From the NCBI GenBank assembly GCA_900319385.1, contig ONOG01000015.1, positions 1-54,495 of the forward strand: 54,495 nt of DNA, in the 5' to 3' direction. The stretch's first letter is position 1; each line of letters starts with the position of its first letter. Below the pieces are notes generated by a model. That model saw only the letters and a list, made by a program, of their open reading frames with translations. It was not told the origin of the DNA and searched no databases. The stretch is from an uncultured Prevotellaceae bacterium. Lineage in GTDB: Bacteria > Bacteroidota > Bacteroidia > Bacteroidales > Bacteroidaceae. Of the stretch, positions 43,219-50,730 are shown one piece after another. The position numbers and the translations under genes were made by a program.

Positions 43219-43960
43219 CATCAGCATCATCACTGTGACCTACAACTGCGAGGCGACGATCGAACGCACGCTGCGCAGCATCGAGAGTCAAAGCAGCACA
43301 GCTTTTGAGCATATCATCATCGACGGTGCATCGACCGACGGCACGATGCGTCTCGTCGAGGCCTACAAGGCACGCAATCCCCATCTTCACATCACGGCGC
43401 AGAGCGAACCCGACCACGGTCTGTACGATGCCATGAACAAGGGCATCCGTCGGGCACGCGGCTCGTTTATCGTCTTTCTCAATGCCGGTGACAAACTCCA
43501 TTCGGACGACGTCCTGCAGCGCATCGCAGCCCACGATGCGCAGAAGGTCGGCGTGGTGTATGGCGAGACGGACTTGGTCGATGACGAAGGTCGCTTCCTC
43601 CGTCACCGCCGGCTCAGTGTGCCCGAGCGCCTGACCTCGCGTTCGTTCCTGCGCGGGATGCTCGTCTGCCACCAGTCGTTCTATGCCAACCGCCGGCTGG
43701 TGCAGCCCTACGACCTTCAGTATCGCTACAGCGCCGATGTCGATTGGTGCATACAGGTGATGAAGGCGTGCGAGGCCGAGGGGATGGAGATGGTCAACGT
43801 GCATGCCGTCCTCACCGACTATCTTAGCGAGGGCATGACCACACAGCATCAGCGTGCCTCGCTCCTCGAACGCTTCCGCGTCATGCGCCACCACTATGGG
43901 CTGTGTGCCACCCTCGGAGCGCACCTATATATAATAGGTAGGAGCCTGTTCCTGAAATGA
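43202..43960 (+). CDS. GT2-family glycosyltransferase
   Basis: With the ATG at 43202 (MQERTDISIITVTYNCEATIERTL), the protein is 252 aa; the longer open frame is a shadow of the GT4 gene. It shows the GT-A fold signatures ISIITVTYNCE, IIIDGASTDGT and NKGIRRARGSFIVFLNAGDKL, where a D-x-D-like metal site is replaced by N-A-G-D, as in the WcaA-like/PGL subgroup. It overlaps the upstream GT4 gene and probably extends the same glycan. Polysaccharide locus genes such as flippase or polymerase are not adjacent. Confidence 0.88.
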   Translation: MQERTDISIITVTYNCEATIERTLRSIESQSSTAFEHIIIDGASTDGTMRLVEAYKARNPHLHITAQSEPDHGLYDAMNKGIRRARGSFIVFLNAGDKLHSDDVLQRIAAHDAQKVGVVYGETDLVDDEGRFLRHRRLSVPERLTSRSFLRGMLVCHQSFYANRRLVQPYDLQYRYSADVDWCIQVMKACEAEGMEMVNVHAVLTDYLSEGMTTQHQRASLLERFRVMRHHYGLCATLGAHLYIIGRSLFLK

Positions 43961-43965
43961 CAGAC

Positions 43966-44010
43966 CCCACCCCCAGCCCGCCCCAGGGGGAGGAGTTCGG
44001 AGGGGAAGCT
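43966..44010. repeat. C/G-rich palindromic intergenic repeat
   Basis: CCCCACCCCCAGCCCGCCCC followed by AGGGGGAGGAGTTCGGAGGGG belongs to the same C/G-rich family as 25501-25535 and 44066-44098. It occupies most of the gap between the GT2 gene and the DMT transporter gene. Confidence 0.65.
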
Positions 44011-44018
44011 CCAAACCA

Positions 44019-45002
44019 ATGAATGAACTTATGAGAAATAGTAACTCTACATCAGCAGAATTGAACTCCCCCTCTCTGGGAGGGGGTAGGGGGGAGGCTT
44101 TCCTCGGTCACCTCTGTATGTTCGTCGCCTGCGCCATTTGGGGGCTGATGGCTCCCCTCGGCAAGCACGCGATGACGCACGGCGTGGGCGGACTGGAGAT
44201 GGTGACGTTCCGTGTGGTGGGCGGTGCAGCCTGCTTCTGGCTGGCCTCGGCCTTCGTCAAGAGCGAGAAGGTGCGCAGCAAGGACCTCCTGCTGCTGTTC
44301 TTCGCAGCCCTGCTGGGCATCGTCTTCAACCAATGCTGCTACACCATCGGGCTGAGCCTGACGTCGCCTGTCAACGCGAGCATCATGACCACGATGATGC
44401 CCATCATCACCATGGTGCTGGCGGCGCTGTTCCTCCGCGAGCCGGTCACCTCGAAGAAGGTGCTCGGCATCTTCTGCGGTGCCATCGGTGCACTGATTCT
44501 GATCACGGGCAGCACGCAGGCCTCGCAGCAGACGTCGGGCAGCAACCTGCTGGGCGACCTGCTCTGCCTGACAGCCCAACTGTCGTTTGCCGTCTATCTG
44601 ACCCTGTTCAAATACCTCATCCAGCGCTACACGGTGATCACCTGTATGAAGTGGATGATCACCTATGCCGCCATCGTGATCACGCCCATCTCCTTCTCGC
44701 GCATGGCAGCCCTCGACTGGCAGGGCATCGAACCGCGCGTGTGGTGGGAGACGGCGTTCGTCGTCGTCTGCGGCACGTTCATCGCCTACATCCTCATGAT
44801 GCGCGGCCAGAAGACGCTGCGTCCGACCGTCGTGTCGATGTATAACTATGTGCAACCCATCGTGGCGTGCCTGGTGAGCGTGTGGATGGGGGTCGGACTG
44901 TTTGGCTGGGGTCAGGGACTGGCCATCGTGCTGGTGTTCACCGGCGTGTGGCTCGTCACCCAGAGCAAGAGTCGCAGGGACATGAAAAAGAGGAAAGAGT
45001 AG
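44019..45002 (+). CDS. DMT-family transporter (two EamA repeats)
   Basis: The frame from ATG 44019 gives 327 aa with ten hydrophobic segments in two EamA repeats, such as CMFVACAIWGLMAPLGKHAM, LLLLFFAALLGIVFNQCCYTIGLSLTSPVNASIMTTMMPIITMVLAALFL, and the second-half WETAFVVVCGTFIAYILMM. Such proteins export small metabolites. The first 32 residues include NSPSLGGGRGEA, encoded by a C/G-rich intergenic repeat at 44066-44098, so the ancestral N-terminus was probably near LGHLCMF. An internal start at 44118 (MFVACAIW) is possible but would begin in the membrane helix. Substrate unknown. Confidence 0.82.
   Translation: MNELMRNSNSTSAELNSPSLGGGRGEAFLGHLCMFVACAIWGLMAPLGKHAMTHGVGGLEMVTFRVVGGAACFWLASAFVKSEKVRSKDLLLLFFAALLGIVFNQCCYTIGLSLTSPVNASIMTTMMPIITMVLAALFLREPVTSKKVLGIFCGAIGALILITGSTQASQQTSGSNLLGDLLCLTAQLSFAVYLTLFKYLIQRYTVITCMKWMITYAAIVITPISFSRMAALDWQGIEPRVWWETAFVVVCGTFIAYILMMRGQKTLRPTVVSMYNYVQPIVACLVSVWMGVGLFGWGQGLAIVLVFTGVWLVTQSKSRRDMKKRKE
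44066..44098. repeat. C/G-rich repeat inside the 5' end of the DMT transporter gene
   Basis: CCCCCTCTCTGGGAGGGGG followed by TAGGGGGGAG is a copy of the C/G-rich family. It is read in frame by the transporter gene as SPSLGGGRGEA. Confidence 0.75.
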
Positions 45003-45010
45003 TCGTTTAA

Positions 45011-45076
45011 TGTTTAGTGCTTAGTGTTTAGTGTACTGTCAGACTCATTTGAACACTAAACACTAAGCACTAAACA
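45011..45076. repeat. Perfect 24-bp inverted repeat built of TTTAGTG units
   Basis: Left arm 45011-45034 and right arm 45053-45076 are exact complements with an 18-base loop. Each arm consists of TGTTTAGTG/CTTAGTG steps, and an extra ACTAAAC step follows the right arm. It fills the gap between the DMT and DUF3109 genes and may act as a terminator or attenuator. Confidence 0.75.
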
Positions 45077-45093
45077 CTAAACATTCTGTATTT

Positions 45094-45678
45094 ATGGTAG
45101 AAATTCAAGATACTTTGGTCAGCCTCGACGTGTTTCGAGAGCAATTTTGCTGCGACCTGGGTCGTTGCAAAGGGCAGTGCTGTGTCGAGGGCGACGCAGG
45201 TGCACCTGTCGATGAGGAAGAAATTGCCGACCTCGAAGAGGCGGCAGAGTTGCTGAGCGACGAACTGACGCCGGAGGCACGGCAGGTGATCGACGACGAA
45301 GGAGTGGTCGGCATCGACCGCGACGGCACCTTCGTCACCAGCGTGGTCAACGGTCGCGACTGCGTGTTTGCGGTCCGTGGCGACGACGGCACCACCCTCT
45401 GCGCCATCGACCGCGCCCATCGCGAGGGTCGCACGGCGATTGAGAAACCCCTCTCCTGCGCCCTCTATCCCATCCGCCTCTCCGACGTGGGCGGCATGAC
45501 GGCACTCAACTACCACCGCTGGGACGTCTGCCGGTCGGCGTGCGAACTGGGGAAGTCGCTTCAGTTGCCCGTCTATCGTTTTCTGAAGGAGCCCCTCGTC
45601 CGAGCCTTCGGACAGAAGTGGTGGGACGAGTGCGAGCTGGTCGCCACGGAACTGAAGAAGGCCGGCTACCTCGACTGA
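45094..45678 (+). CDS. DUF3109 cysteine-rich protein
   Basis: The 194-aa protein has the DUF3109 cysteine set: C19-C20, C25 and C29-C30 in EQFCCDLGRCKGQCC, then C355-type downstream residues in NGRDCVF, TLCAID, LSCALYPI and VCRSACELG. The family is related to the YkgJ-like zinc- or iron-sulfur-binding proteins and is common in Bacteroidetes, but its function is not known. Many acidic residues (DEEEIADLEEAAELLSDEL) form a helical insertion. It appears to be a single gene behind the TTTAGTG hairpin. Confidence 0.8.
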   Translation: MVEIQDTLVSLDVFREQFCCDLGRCKGQCCVEGDAGAPVDEEEIADLEEAAELLSDELTPEARQVIDDEGVVGIDRDGTFVTSVVNGRDCVFAVRGDDGTTLCAIDRAHREGRTAIEKPLSCALYPIRLSDVGGMTALNYHRWDVCRSACELGKSLQLPVYRFLKEPLVRAFGQKWWDECELVATELKKAGYLD

Positions 45679-45727
45679 GCGCACGCTGCATGTCCTGACA
45701 CCAATAATAATCTTATAGAAAGGGAGC

Positions 45728-45884
45728 TTGTCCCATAGGGACAGGTAAGGTAGCCAGCCATGGAGCTGCTGACGAGAGTCAGCAGCGGGAATGGCTGGTG
45801 ATGTGTCGGGCACCAACCAGCCATTTCGCAATGCCCCAGGCATTGCTCCATGGATGGCTACCCTTGCATGTCCCTACGGGACAA
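45728..45884. repeat. Branched palindromic element: long stem closing three hairpins
   Basis: The outer stem pairs TTGTCCC with GGGACAA (45728-45734/45878-45884), GGGACA with TGTCCC (45738-45743/45869-45874), TAGCCA with TGGCTA (45751-45756/45855-45860) and CCATGGAGC with GCTCCATGG (45758-45766/45845-45853). Inside are three hairpins: 45765-45773/45778-45786 with a GAGA tetraloop, 45790-45799/45816-45825, and 45828-45835/45839-45846. Each terminal 15 bp is itself a small palindrome (TGTCCC-ATA-GGGACA and TGTCCC-TAC-GGGACA). It may be a structured RNA or a non-autonomous mobile element; no transposase is adjacent. Confidence 0.75.
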
Positions 45885-45935
45885 TGCGTGATGGAGAATG
45901 CCGCTGTCATTCTTTCTTTTTCCCCTCTGGACCTT

Positions 45936-46284
45936 GCTCGCAGCGCGTTCTTTTCTCGCTCGCAGCGCGGTCTATATTCGCTCGCAGCGCGGCCTATACT
46001 CGCTCGCAGCGCGGCCTATACTCGACAGCTGTGCCTGTCAACCTCATCCCGTGTGCGGACCAAACTCAAAATATCATTGAAATTTGTAGAAATATCAATG
46101 GAATTTTCAAAAATATCAATGGAATTTGTAAGAATATCAATGATATTTTGAGTTTGGTTCGCACAGCGTCCGAGAATTGTGTCCGCAGCCGGTGAGTTTG
46201 CACGGAAGATGACGTGAGTTTGCACGGAACTCGATTTGAGTTTGCACGGAACTCGATTTGAGTTTGCACGGAACCGAAATTGAA
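45936..46284. repeat. Symmetric 21/22-bp array, copy 3 (longest)
   Basis: The centre is four 21-bp units (46069-46089, 46090-46110, 46111-46131, 46132-46152). Six 22-bp units lie to the left (45936-46067), five ending CTC and one TTC; the third and fourth are identical. Six lie to the right (46153-46284), with GAG at five of the unit ends and TTTG starting most units; the fourth and fifth are identical. The arms 46052-46079 and 46138-46165 form a 28-bp inverted repeat with a single G-T wobble. The next gene's promoter begins about 60 bases downstream. Confidence 0.93.
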
Positions 46285-46345
46285 CGTAATGTGGGCAAAA
46301 CATAAAAAAATTTCGCAGATGGTGTATATTTTTAGTATTTTTTAC

Positions 46346-46353
46346 TAACTTTG
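46346..46353 (+). promoter_or_regulatory. Promoter of the 1363-aa surface protein gene (-7 box)
   Basis: TAACTTTG lies 70 bases before the ATG at 46424. The -33 region (TATTTTTAG) is only a partial match. Confidence 0.6.
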
Positions 46354-46423
46354 CCCCCCGAAGAATCAGGAACTGAAATCTTTTCATTATTTATCTTTTA
46401 TTTACTAACTAAATTCTTTTTCT

Positions 46424-49400
46424 ATGTACAAAAAACTTATGCTTTTGACTGCGATGCTCGCGCTGTGCATAGCTGCGACAGCCCAGCGGAAGGCTATTGC
46501 CAATCCCTGGGTGAAGCCTGTGCCCACGGCATCGTCGCTGGTTGATGGAGGTAAGTACTACCTCTACAACGTGGCTGCACAGGGCTTCTACACCGGAGCT
46601 AACGACTGGGAGACACGAGCCAGTTTCAACGCGAAGAAAGGCTACCTCGCTGAATTTGTCAAGGCCCTCAAGTCTGACAACACTTGGGACGGCAAGTCGT
46701 ACTCCATCCAGTACACCATCGAGACTGGTGGGGACAAAGGCAAGCAGGGCACTGTCAAGATCCTCGGCTACGACAACGTGTGGATCGACGAACTGCTCGA
46801 CGGACCGGACGACAAGTACCTGTCTTTCACGGCTCAGACCGACGGCACCTACCGCATCGGACTCTCGCCTCTGAACACGAACTATGCCGACGAAGGCGTC
46901 TATCTGGGCCTGCGCAAGGATCAGTACAACGACACGCGCCTCTACTTCGTCGATACCGAAGTGGACGACATGACGGGCTACGAGAGCAACCTGGCCTGGC
47001 TGCTCGTGAGCGAGACCGACTTCGACAGCTATGACTATGACCTGTTGACCTATCGCATCGCCACAAAACTGCACGAAGCGCTGGAGTATGCCGAAACGGT
47101 GTTCCCATCCATGGACATCACGGAGGAGAAGACTACATTCAGCAACACCAGCAGCGACGCTACGGATCTTATAGCTGCCTTCGACCATCTGGTCAATAAA
47201 ATGATGTATGCAGCCGATGCTGAGCATCCCGCCGACCTCACCACGCGCCTGATAGCCGAAGGAATGAACTTTGACTATACGGACATCGACGACGAAGAGT
47301 GGCTGGGCACGCCACCTGCTGTCCAGGCATGCCGCGGTGCCGAGTTCTTCAACACGAACTACGATGCCCACCACTACTTCCCCTCGCAGCTTGGCGAAGG
47401 CTTCTACCGCATCACCCTCGACGGCTTCTACCGTGCAGGTTATGCGAACGACGACGCTGCCGAATGGGAGAAACTGCTGAACGGAGAAGAGGCTGCACAA
47501 AACGCCATGCTCTACGCCACCACCAAGGCCGGCACCAGCACGGCTCCGCTGCCCCTCATCCACGACGGCGTGACCAGCGAGACTCTGGGCGACGACCGCG
47601 TCGAAACCGCCTACGGCTATGTGCCTAACAACATGTGGACTGCCTCGAAATATTTCGAAGAAGGCCTCTACAAGAATCCCGCATCCGTCATCGTCTATGC
47701 CGAGAACGACGAGGAATTCAACTTCGGCGTGAAGAAAGACGTGCAGCGCGACGGCGACTGGACCTTCCTCTACGGCTGGCACACGGAATACCTCGGCAAC
47801 AGCAACGAGCTTGCCATGATGCTGCGCGACCAGCACCTCGCTGCCTATCCCGACTATGTGGAAATGGTTGAAAACAATACACTGGAGTACTACACACGCA
47901 GCCTCTACCAGACCTATGCCGAGGCTTACAACGCACTGAAGGAAGCCACCATCAAGGAGGAAGTGCTCGAAGCCATTCCGACCTTCGACGCACAGGCCGC
48001 ACTGATGCAGGCCAATGTCGATGCCTGGGCAGCCTACTACGCCAAGTACACCGAGACGGAGGACTTCGTCACCGAACACCAGACCGACCTCATGGGCGAA
48101 GGCTTCGAACTGCTCGCCGACTACGTCTGGGACGAACAGGAGCCAGGCACCTACCCCAACGGTAGCGGACCCTTCATCCTCAACGAAGGCATACTCAGCA
48201 CAGAGCAGATTACGGCTGAGATCAACTACGTCCAGAAACTGAAGGACGACGCACTGACTGGCGGCATGTACGACGGTATGGACGTCACCGACCTCATCAA
48301 GAACCCGCACTTTGCCACCACCGAAGGCTGGACCAAGGAAGGTCTGCCCGAATACCCGGTGGGCAGCGGCGACTACAAGCTCGGACAGGCATTCAGCATC
48401 CTGTTCGGCGTGTCGCAGCAGATCACGGGCCTGCAGAACGGTCTGTACGAGCTGTCGCTCAACGACCTCTTCCGTCCCGCCAACTATGGTTCGGCAGACT
48501 ATGGCAACGAGCCCAAGGCCTACGTCTTCATGAACGGATTCCAGAAGAAACTCAACACCATCGAGAGTGGCGCCACTGAGGGCACCGCCGACGGACACTC
48601 GACGCTCATCGCCGGTGTGGGCTACGTGCCCAACACGGTTGACGAGGCAGCTGCATCGTTCCAAGCCGGCAACTACCAGCAGAAACTCTACGGACTCGTG
48701 ACCGACGGTGTCATGACCCTGGGACTGCGCAACGACCTCCGCTACGAAGGATGCTGGGCTGCATGGAGCGACCTGCACCTCACTTTCCGAGCCAAGAATC
48801 CCGAAGTGCTCGCCGAAGTCATCGCCTCGACCCTGCCTGTGGCTGCCAATATGCTGACCAACAAGTGCGGAAGCGAGGAGATCGGAGCGCTCTACTTTGC
48901 CCGGACTGCTGCCGAAAACGCAGAGGGCGAGGACCGTTACGACGCCATGGTGACGCTGAAGAATGCCATGGACGCTGTGGAAGAGTGTACCGCCACCTAC
49001 GTCACACTCAAGCAGGGTATTGACAACCTGCGTCAGGCGATTGCCGACAACCCGACCGCCAGCAAGGTCGATGAGGCCAACGCACTGCTCAGCGAAGTGG
49101 AATCCAACTACGAAGCAGACGAGTACAACAACGCCGAAGCCCTGGCGAAAATCGATGAAGTCGGTGCCATGGTGGTGGCAGTGAAGCTCGGCGACAGCGG
49201 CGAAGGCGACGAACAGGACTACTCCGACCTCATCGTCAATCGCACGTTCGATCCCACCAAGGGTAGCCAGGCCGCGGGCACCATCGAGGGATGGACCACC
49301 ACGGCCATGAACGGCTACAAGGAATACACCGTCAGCTACAACCGCGCAGGTTTCGAACTGTATCAGAACCTCACCGGACTGCCCAAGGGACATTATAAGG

Positions 49401-50515
49401 TTACCGTCCACACGTACTACCGCGCCGGCTACTGGAACGAGGAGGAAGAGCGCATCAACAACGGCGAGGAGACCCACCTCACCACGCTCTACGCCCAAAC
49501 CAGCGACGGAAAGGCAGAGACTCCTGTGCTCAACCTGACCGAGGGAGCTACCAGCGAAAAGTACCACGACTCCAAGTTCTACACCCTCAGTAGCGGGCTT
49601 TATGCTCCCGACGGCACGACTGGCACCGCCGCATGGTTCGCCGCAGGTGCCTACCTGAACGAACTTGAGTTCGACGTACCAGCCGACGGAAAGGTACGCA
49701 TCGGCCTGTCGAAGACAGATACATTTGCCAACGACTACGAGGTGGTGGGCGAGTGGAACCTCTACTACTACGGTGACCACGAGGAGGATGTACACGAGGA
49801 CTACACCAGCCTCATCGTCAACCCGACCTTCGCCCCCACCAAGGGTAGCAAGGACACGGGCACCATCGAGGGATGGACCACGACGGCCATGAACGGATAC
49901 AAGGAATACACCGTCAGCTATAACCGCTCCGGATTCCATCTGTACCAAGACCTGACGGGTCTGCCCTACGGCAACTACGAAGTGACGGTGCACACCTACT
50001 ATCGCGCCGGCTACTGGAACGAGGAGGAAGAGCGCATCAACAAAGGCGAGGAGACGCACCTCACCACGCTCTACACCGAGACGTCGGCAGGACGCACGGA
50101 GAAGCCTGTGCTCAACCTGACCGAAGGTGCAACGAGCGAGAAGTACCACGACTCGAAGTTCTATACGCTCTCGAACGGACTCTTCGCTCCCGACGGCACG
50201 ACCGGCACCGCCGCATGGTTCGCAGCCGATCAGTACCTCAACTCGCTCTACTTCTACGTGCCCAAGGACGGTAAGGCCCGCATCGGTCTGATCAAGACGG
50301 ATACCTACGCCAACGACTACGAGGTGGTGGGAGCCTGGAACCTCTACTTCCTCGGCACCTCGACGGGCATCGACGACGTGGAAAAGGGAGGCACCGAACG
50401 TGCAACCGCAGTTGAGTTCTACACCCTCAGCGGCATGCGTCTCGACCGTCCGCAGCGCGGCATCAACATTGTCCGCATGAGCGACGGCACCACACGCAAG
50501 GTGCTGCTGAAGTAA
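46424..50515 (+). CDS. Large secreted modular protein with tandem beta-sandwich domains and T9SS-like tail
   Basis: The 1363-aa protein has a signal peptide (MYKKLMLLTAMLALCIAATAQ). Four galactose-binding-like domains are suggested by repeated patterns: about residues 280-460 (GEGFYRITLDGFYRAGYAND), 610-790 (VTDLIKNPHFATTEGWTKEG), 932-1118 and 1126-1312. The last two are near-identical with a 194-residue period (DLIVNRTFDPTKGS / SLIVNPTFAPTKGS; both GWTTTAMNGYKEYTVSYNR). Between domains 2 and 3 is a helical FIVAR-like segment (LKQGIDNLRQAIADNPTASK). The C-terminus (FYTLSGMRLDRPQRGINIVR...KVLLK) is a type IX sorting tail. No catalytic domain was recognised; glycan or matrix binding is the likeliest role. 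Confidence 0.8.
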   Translation: MYKKLMLLTAMLALCIAATAQRKAIANPWVKPVPTASSLVDGGKYYLYNVAAQGFYTGANDWETRASFNAKKGYLAEFVKALKSDNTWDGKSYSIQYTIETGGDKGKQGTVKILGYDNVWIDELLDGPDDKYLSFTAQTDGTYRIGLSPLNTNYADEGVYLGLRKDQYNDTRLYFVDTEVDDMTGYESNLAWLLVSETDFDSYDYDLLTYRIATKLHEALEYAETVFPSMDITEEKTTFSNTSSDATDLIAAFDHLVNKMMYAADAEHPADLTTRLIAEGMNFDYTDIDDEEWLGTPPAVQACRGAEFFNTNYDAHHYFPSQLGEGFYRITLDGFYRAGYANDDAAEWEKLLNGEEAAQNAMLYATTKAGTSTAPLPLIHDGVTSETLGDDRVETAYGYVPNNMWTASKYFEEGLYKNPASVIVYAENDEEFNFGVKKDVQRDGDWTFLYGWHTEYLGNSNELAMMLRDQHLAAYPDYVEMVENNTLEYYTRSLYQTYAEAYNALKEATIKEEVLEAIPTFDAQAALMQANVDAWAAYYAKYTETEDFVTEHQTDLMGEGFELLADYVWDEQEPGTYPNGSGPFILNEGILSTEQITAEINYVQKLKDDALTGGMYDGMDVTDLIKNPHFATTEGWTKEGLPEYPVGSGDYKLGQAFSILFGVSQQITGLQNGLYELSLNDLFRPANYGSADYGNEPKAYVFMNGFQKKLNTIESGATEGTADGHSTLIAGVGYVPNTVDEAAASFQAGNYQQKLYGLVTDGVMTLGLRNDLRYEGCWAAWSDLHLTFRAKNPEVLAEVIASTLPVAANMLTNKCGSEEIGALYFARTAAENAEGEDRYDAMVTLKNAMDAVEECTATYVTLKQGIDNLRQAIADNPTASKVDEANALLSEVESNYEADEYNNAEALAKIDEVGAMVVAVKLGDSGEGDEQDYSDLIVNRTFDPTKGSQAAGTIEGWTTTAMNGYKEYTVSYNRAGFELYQNLTGLPKGHYKVTVHTYYRAGYWNEEEERINNGEETHLTTLYAQTSDGKAETPVLNLTEGATSEKYHDSKFYTLSSGLYAPDGTTGTAAWFAAGAYLNELEFDVPADGKVRIGLSKTDTFANDYEVVGEWNLYYYGDHEEDVHEDYTSLIVNPTFAPTKGSKDTGTIEGWTTTAMNGYKEYTVSYNRSGFHLYQDLTGLPYGNYEVTVHTYYRAGYWNEEEERINKGEETHLTTLYTETSAGRTEKPVLNLTEGATSEKYHDSKFYTLSNGLFAPDGTTGTAAWFAADQYLNSLYFYVPKDGKARIGLIKTDTYANDYEVVGAWNLYFLGTSTGIDDVEKGGTERATAVEFYTLSGMRLDRPQRGINIVRMSDGTTRKVLLK

Positions 50516-50530
50516 ACCGGCAAACACAGC

Positions 50531-50570
50531 GAGAGAGGGGGCTGCACAGCGATGTGCAACCCCCTCTCTC
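50531..50570. terminator. Bidirectional terminator after the large surface protein gene
   Basis: GAGAGAGGGGG plus TGCAC (50531-50547) pairs with GTGCA plus CCCCCTCTCTC (50554-50570), with one C/A mismatch and a six-base loop. It lies between the plus-strand stop at 50515 and the minus-strand stop at 50588, so it may serve both transcripts. Confidence 0.8.
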
Positions 50571-50587
50571 TCGTTGTCAGGTCGGGA

Positions 50588-50728
50588 CTACTGGCGGATG
50601 TAGTCCTTGGTCAGCATGTCGTAGTAGAGCGCTTCGAGCTCGGCGGCTGTGAGCAGCTGCAGGCTGTGCTCGATGACGCGGATGAGTTCGTCGCGCCGCA
50701 GATCTGAGTCCTGTCCGAAGTGTGCCAT
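50588..50728 (-). CDS. Small 46-aa protein downstream of the M16 peptidase gene
   Basis: A 46-residue frame starts at ATG 50728, two bases after the M16 stop (50731), and ends at TAG 50588. It begins MAHFGQDSDLRRDELIRVIE and ends AELEALYYDMLTKDYIRQ. It is acidic, predicted largely helical, has no membrane segment or signal peptide, and carries normal codon use for this genome. Its position directly behind the peptidase gene and before a terminator hairpin favours a real, translationally coupled gene. Its function is unknown. Confidence 0.65.
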   Translation of the reverse strand: MAHFGQDSDLRRDELIRVIEHSLQLLTAAELEALYYDMLTKDYIRQ

Positions 50729-50730
50729 AA

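Larger units (their letters stand above)
45679..46423. other. 745-bp non-coding region with a branched element and array copy 3
   Basis: The region contains, in order, a 157-bp multi-branched palindromic element (45728-45884), a short linker, the third symmetric 21/22-bp array (45936-46284) and the promoter of the next gene (46346-46353). Open frames across it on both strands arise because units of 21 bp keep all frames open. No protein-coding gene is supported. Confidence 0.8.

Noticed and set aside
45728..45884. A tRNA or tmRNA, because of the cloverleaf-like folding
   Set aside because: Stem lengths, absence of a T-loop GTTC motif and anticodon arm geometry do not fit, and the outer stem is far too long.
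46066..46269. Small frames through the arrays encoding heptapeptide repeats such as SLIFLQI/PLIFLKI
   Set aside because: The 21-bp unit is a multiple of three, so several frames stay open on both strands. Different frames are open in the three copies and none has a conserved start, so coding is not supported.
45936..46284. A CRISPR array
   Set aside because: Units are contiguous without unique spacers, flank orientation inverts across the centre, unit length is only 21-22 bp, and no cas genes are nearby.
46409..50527. A 1372-aa minus-strand open frame opposite the large surface protein gene
   Set aside because: The plus-strand frame has a signal peptide, promoter, domain repeats and a sorting tail. 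The minus-strand frame is only its mirror and has none of these.
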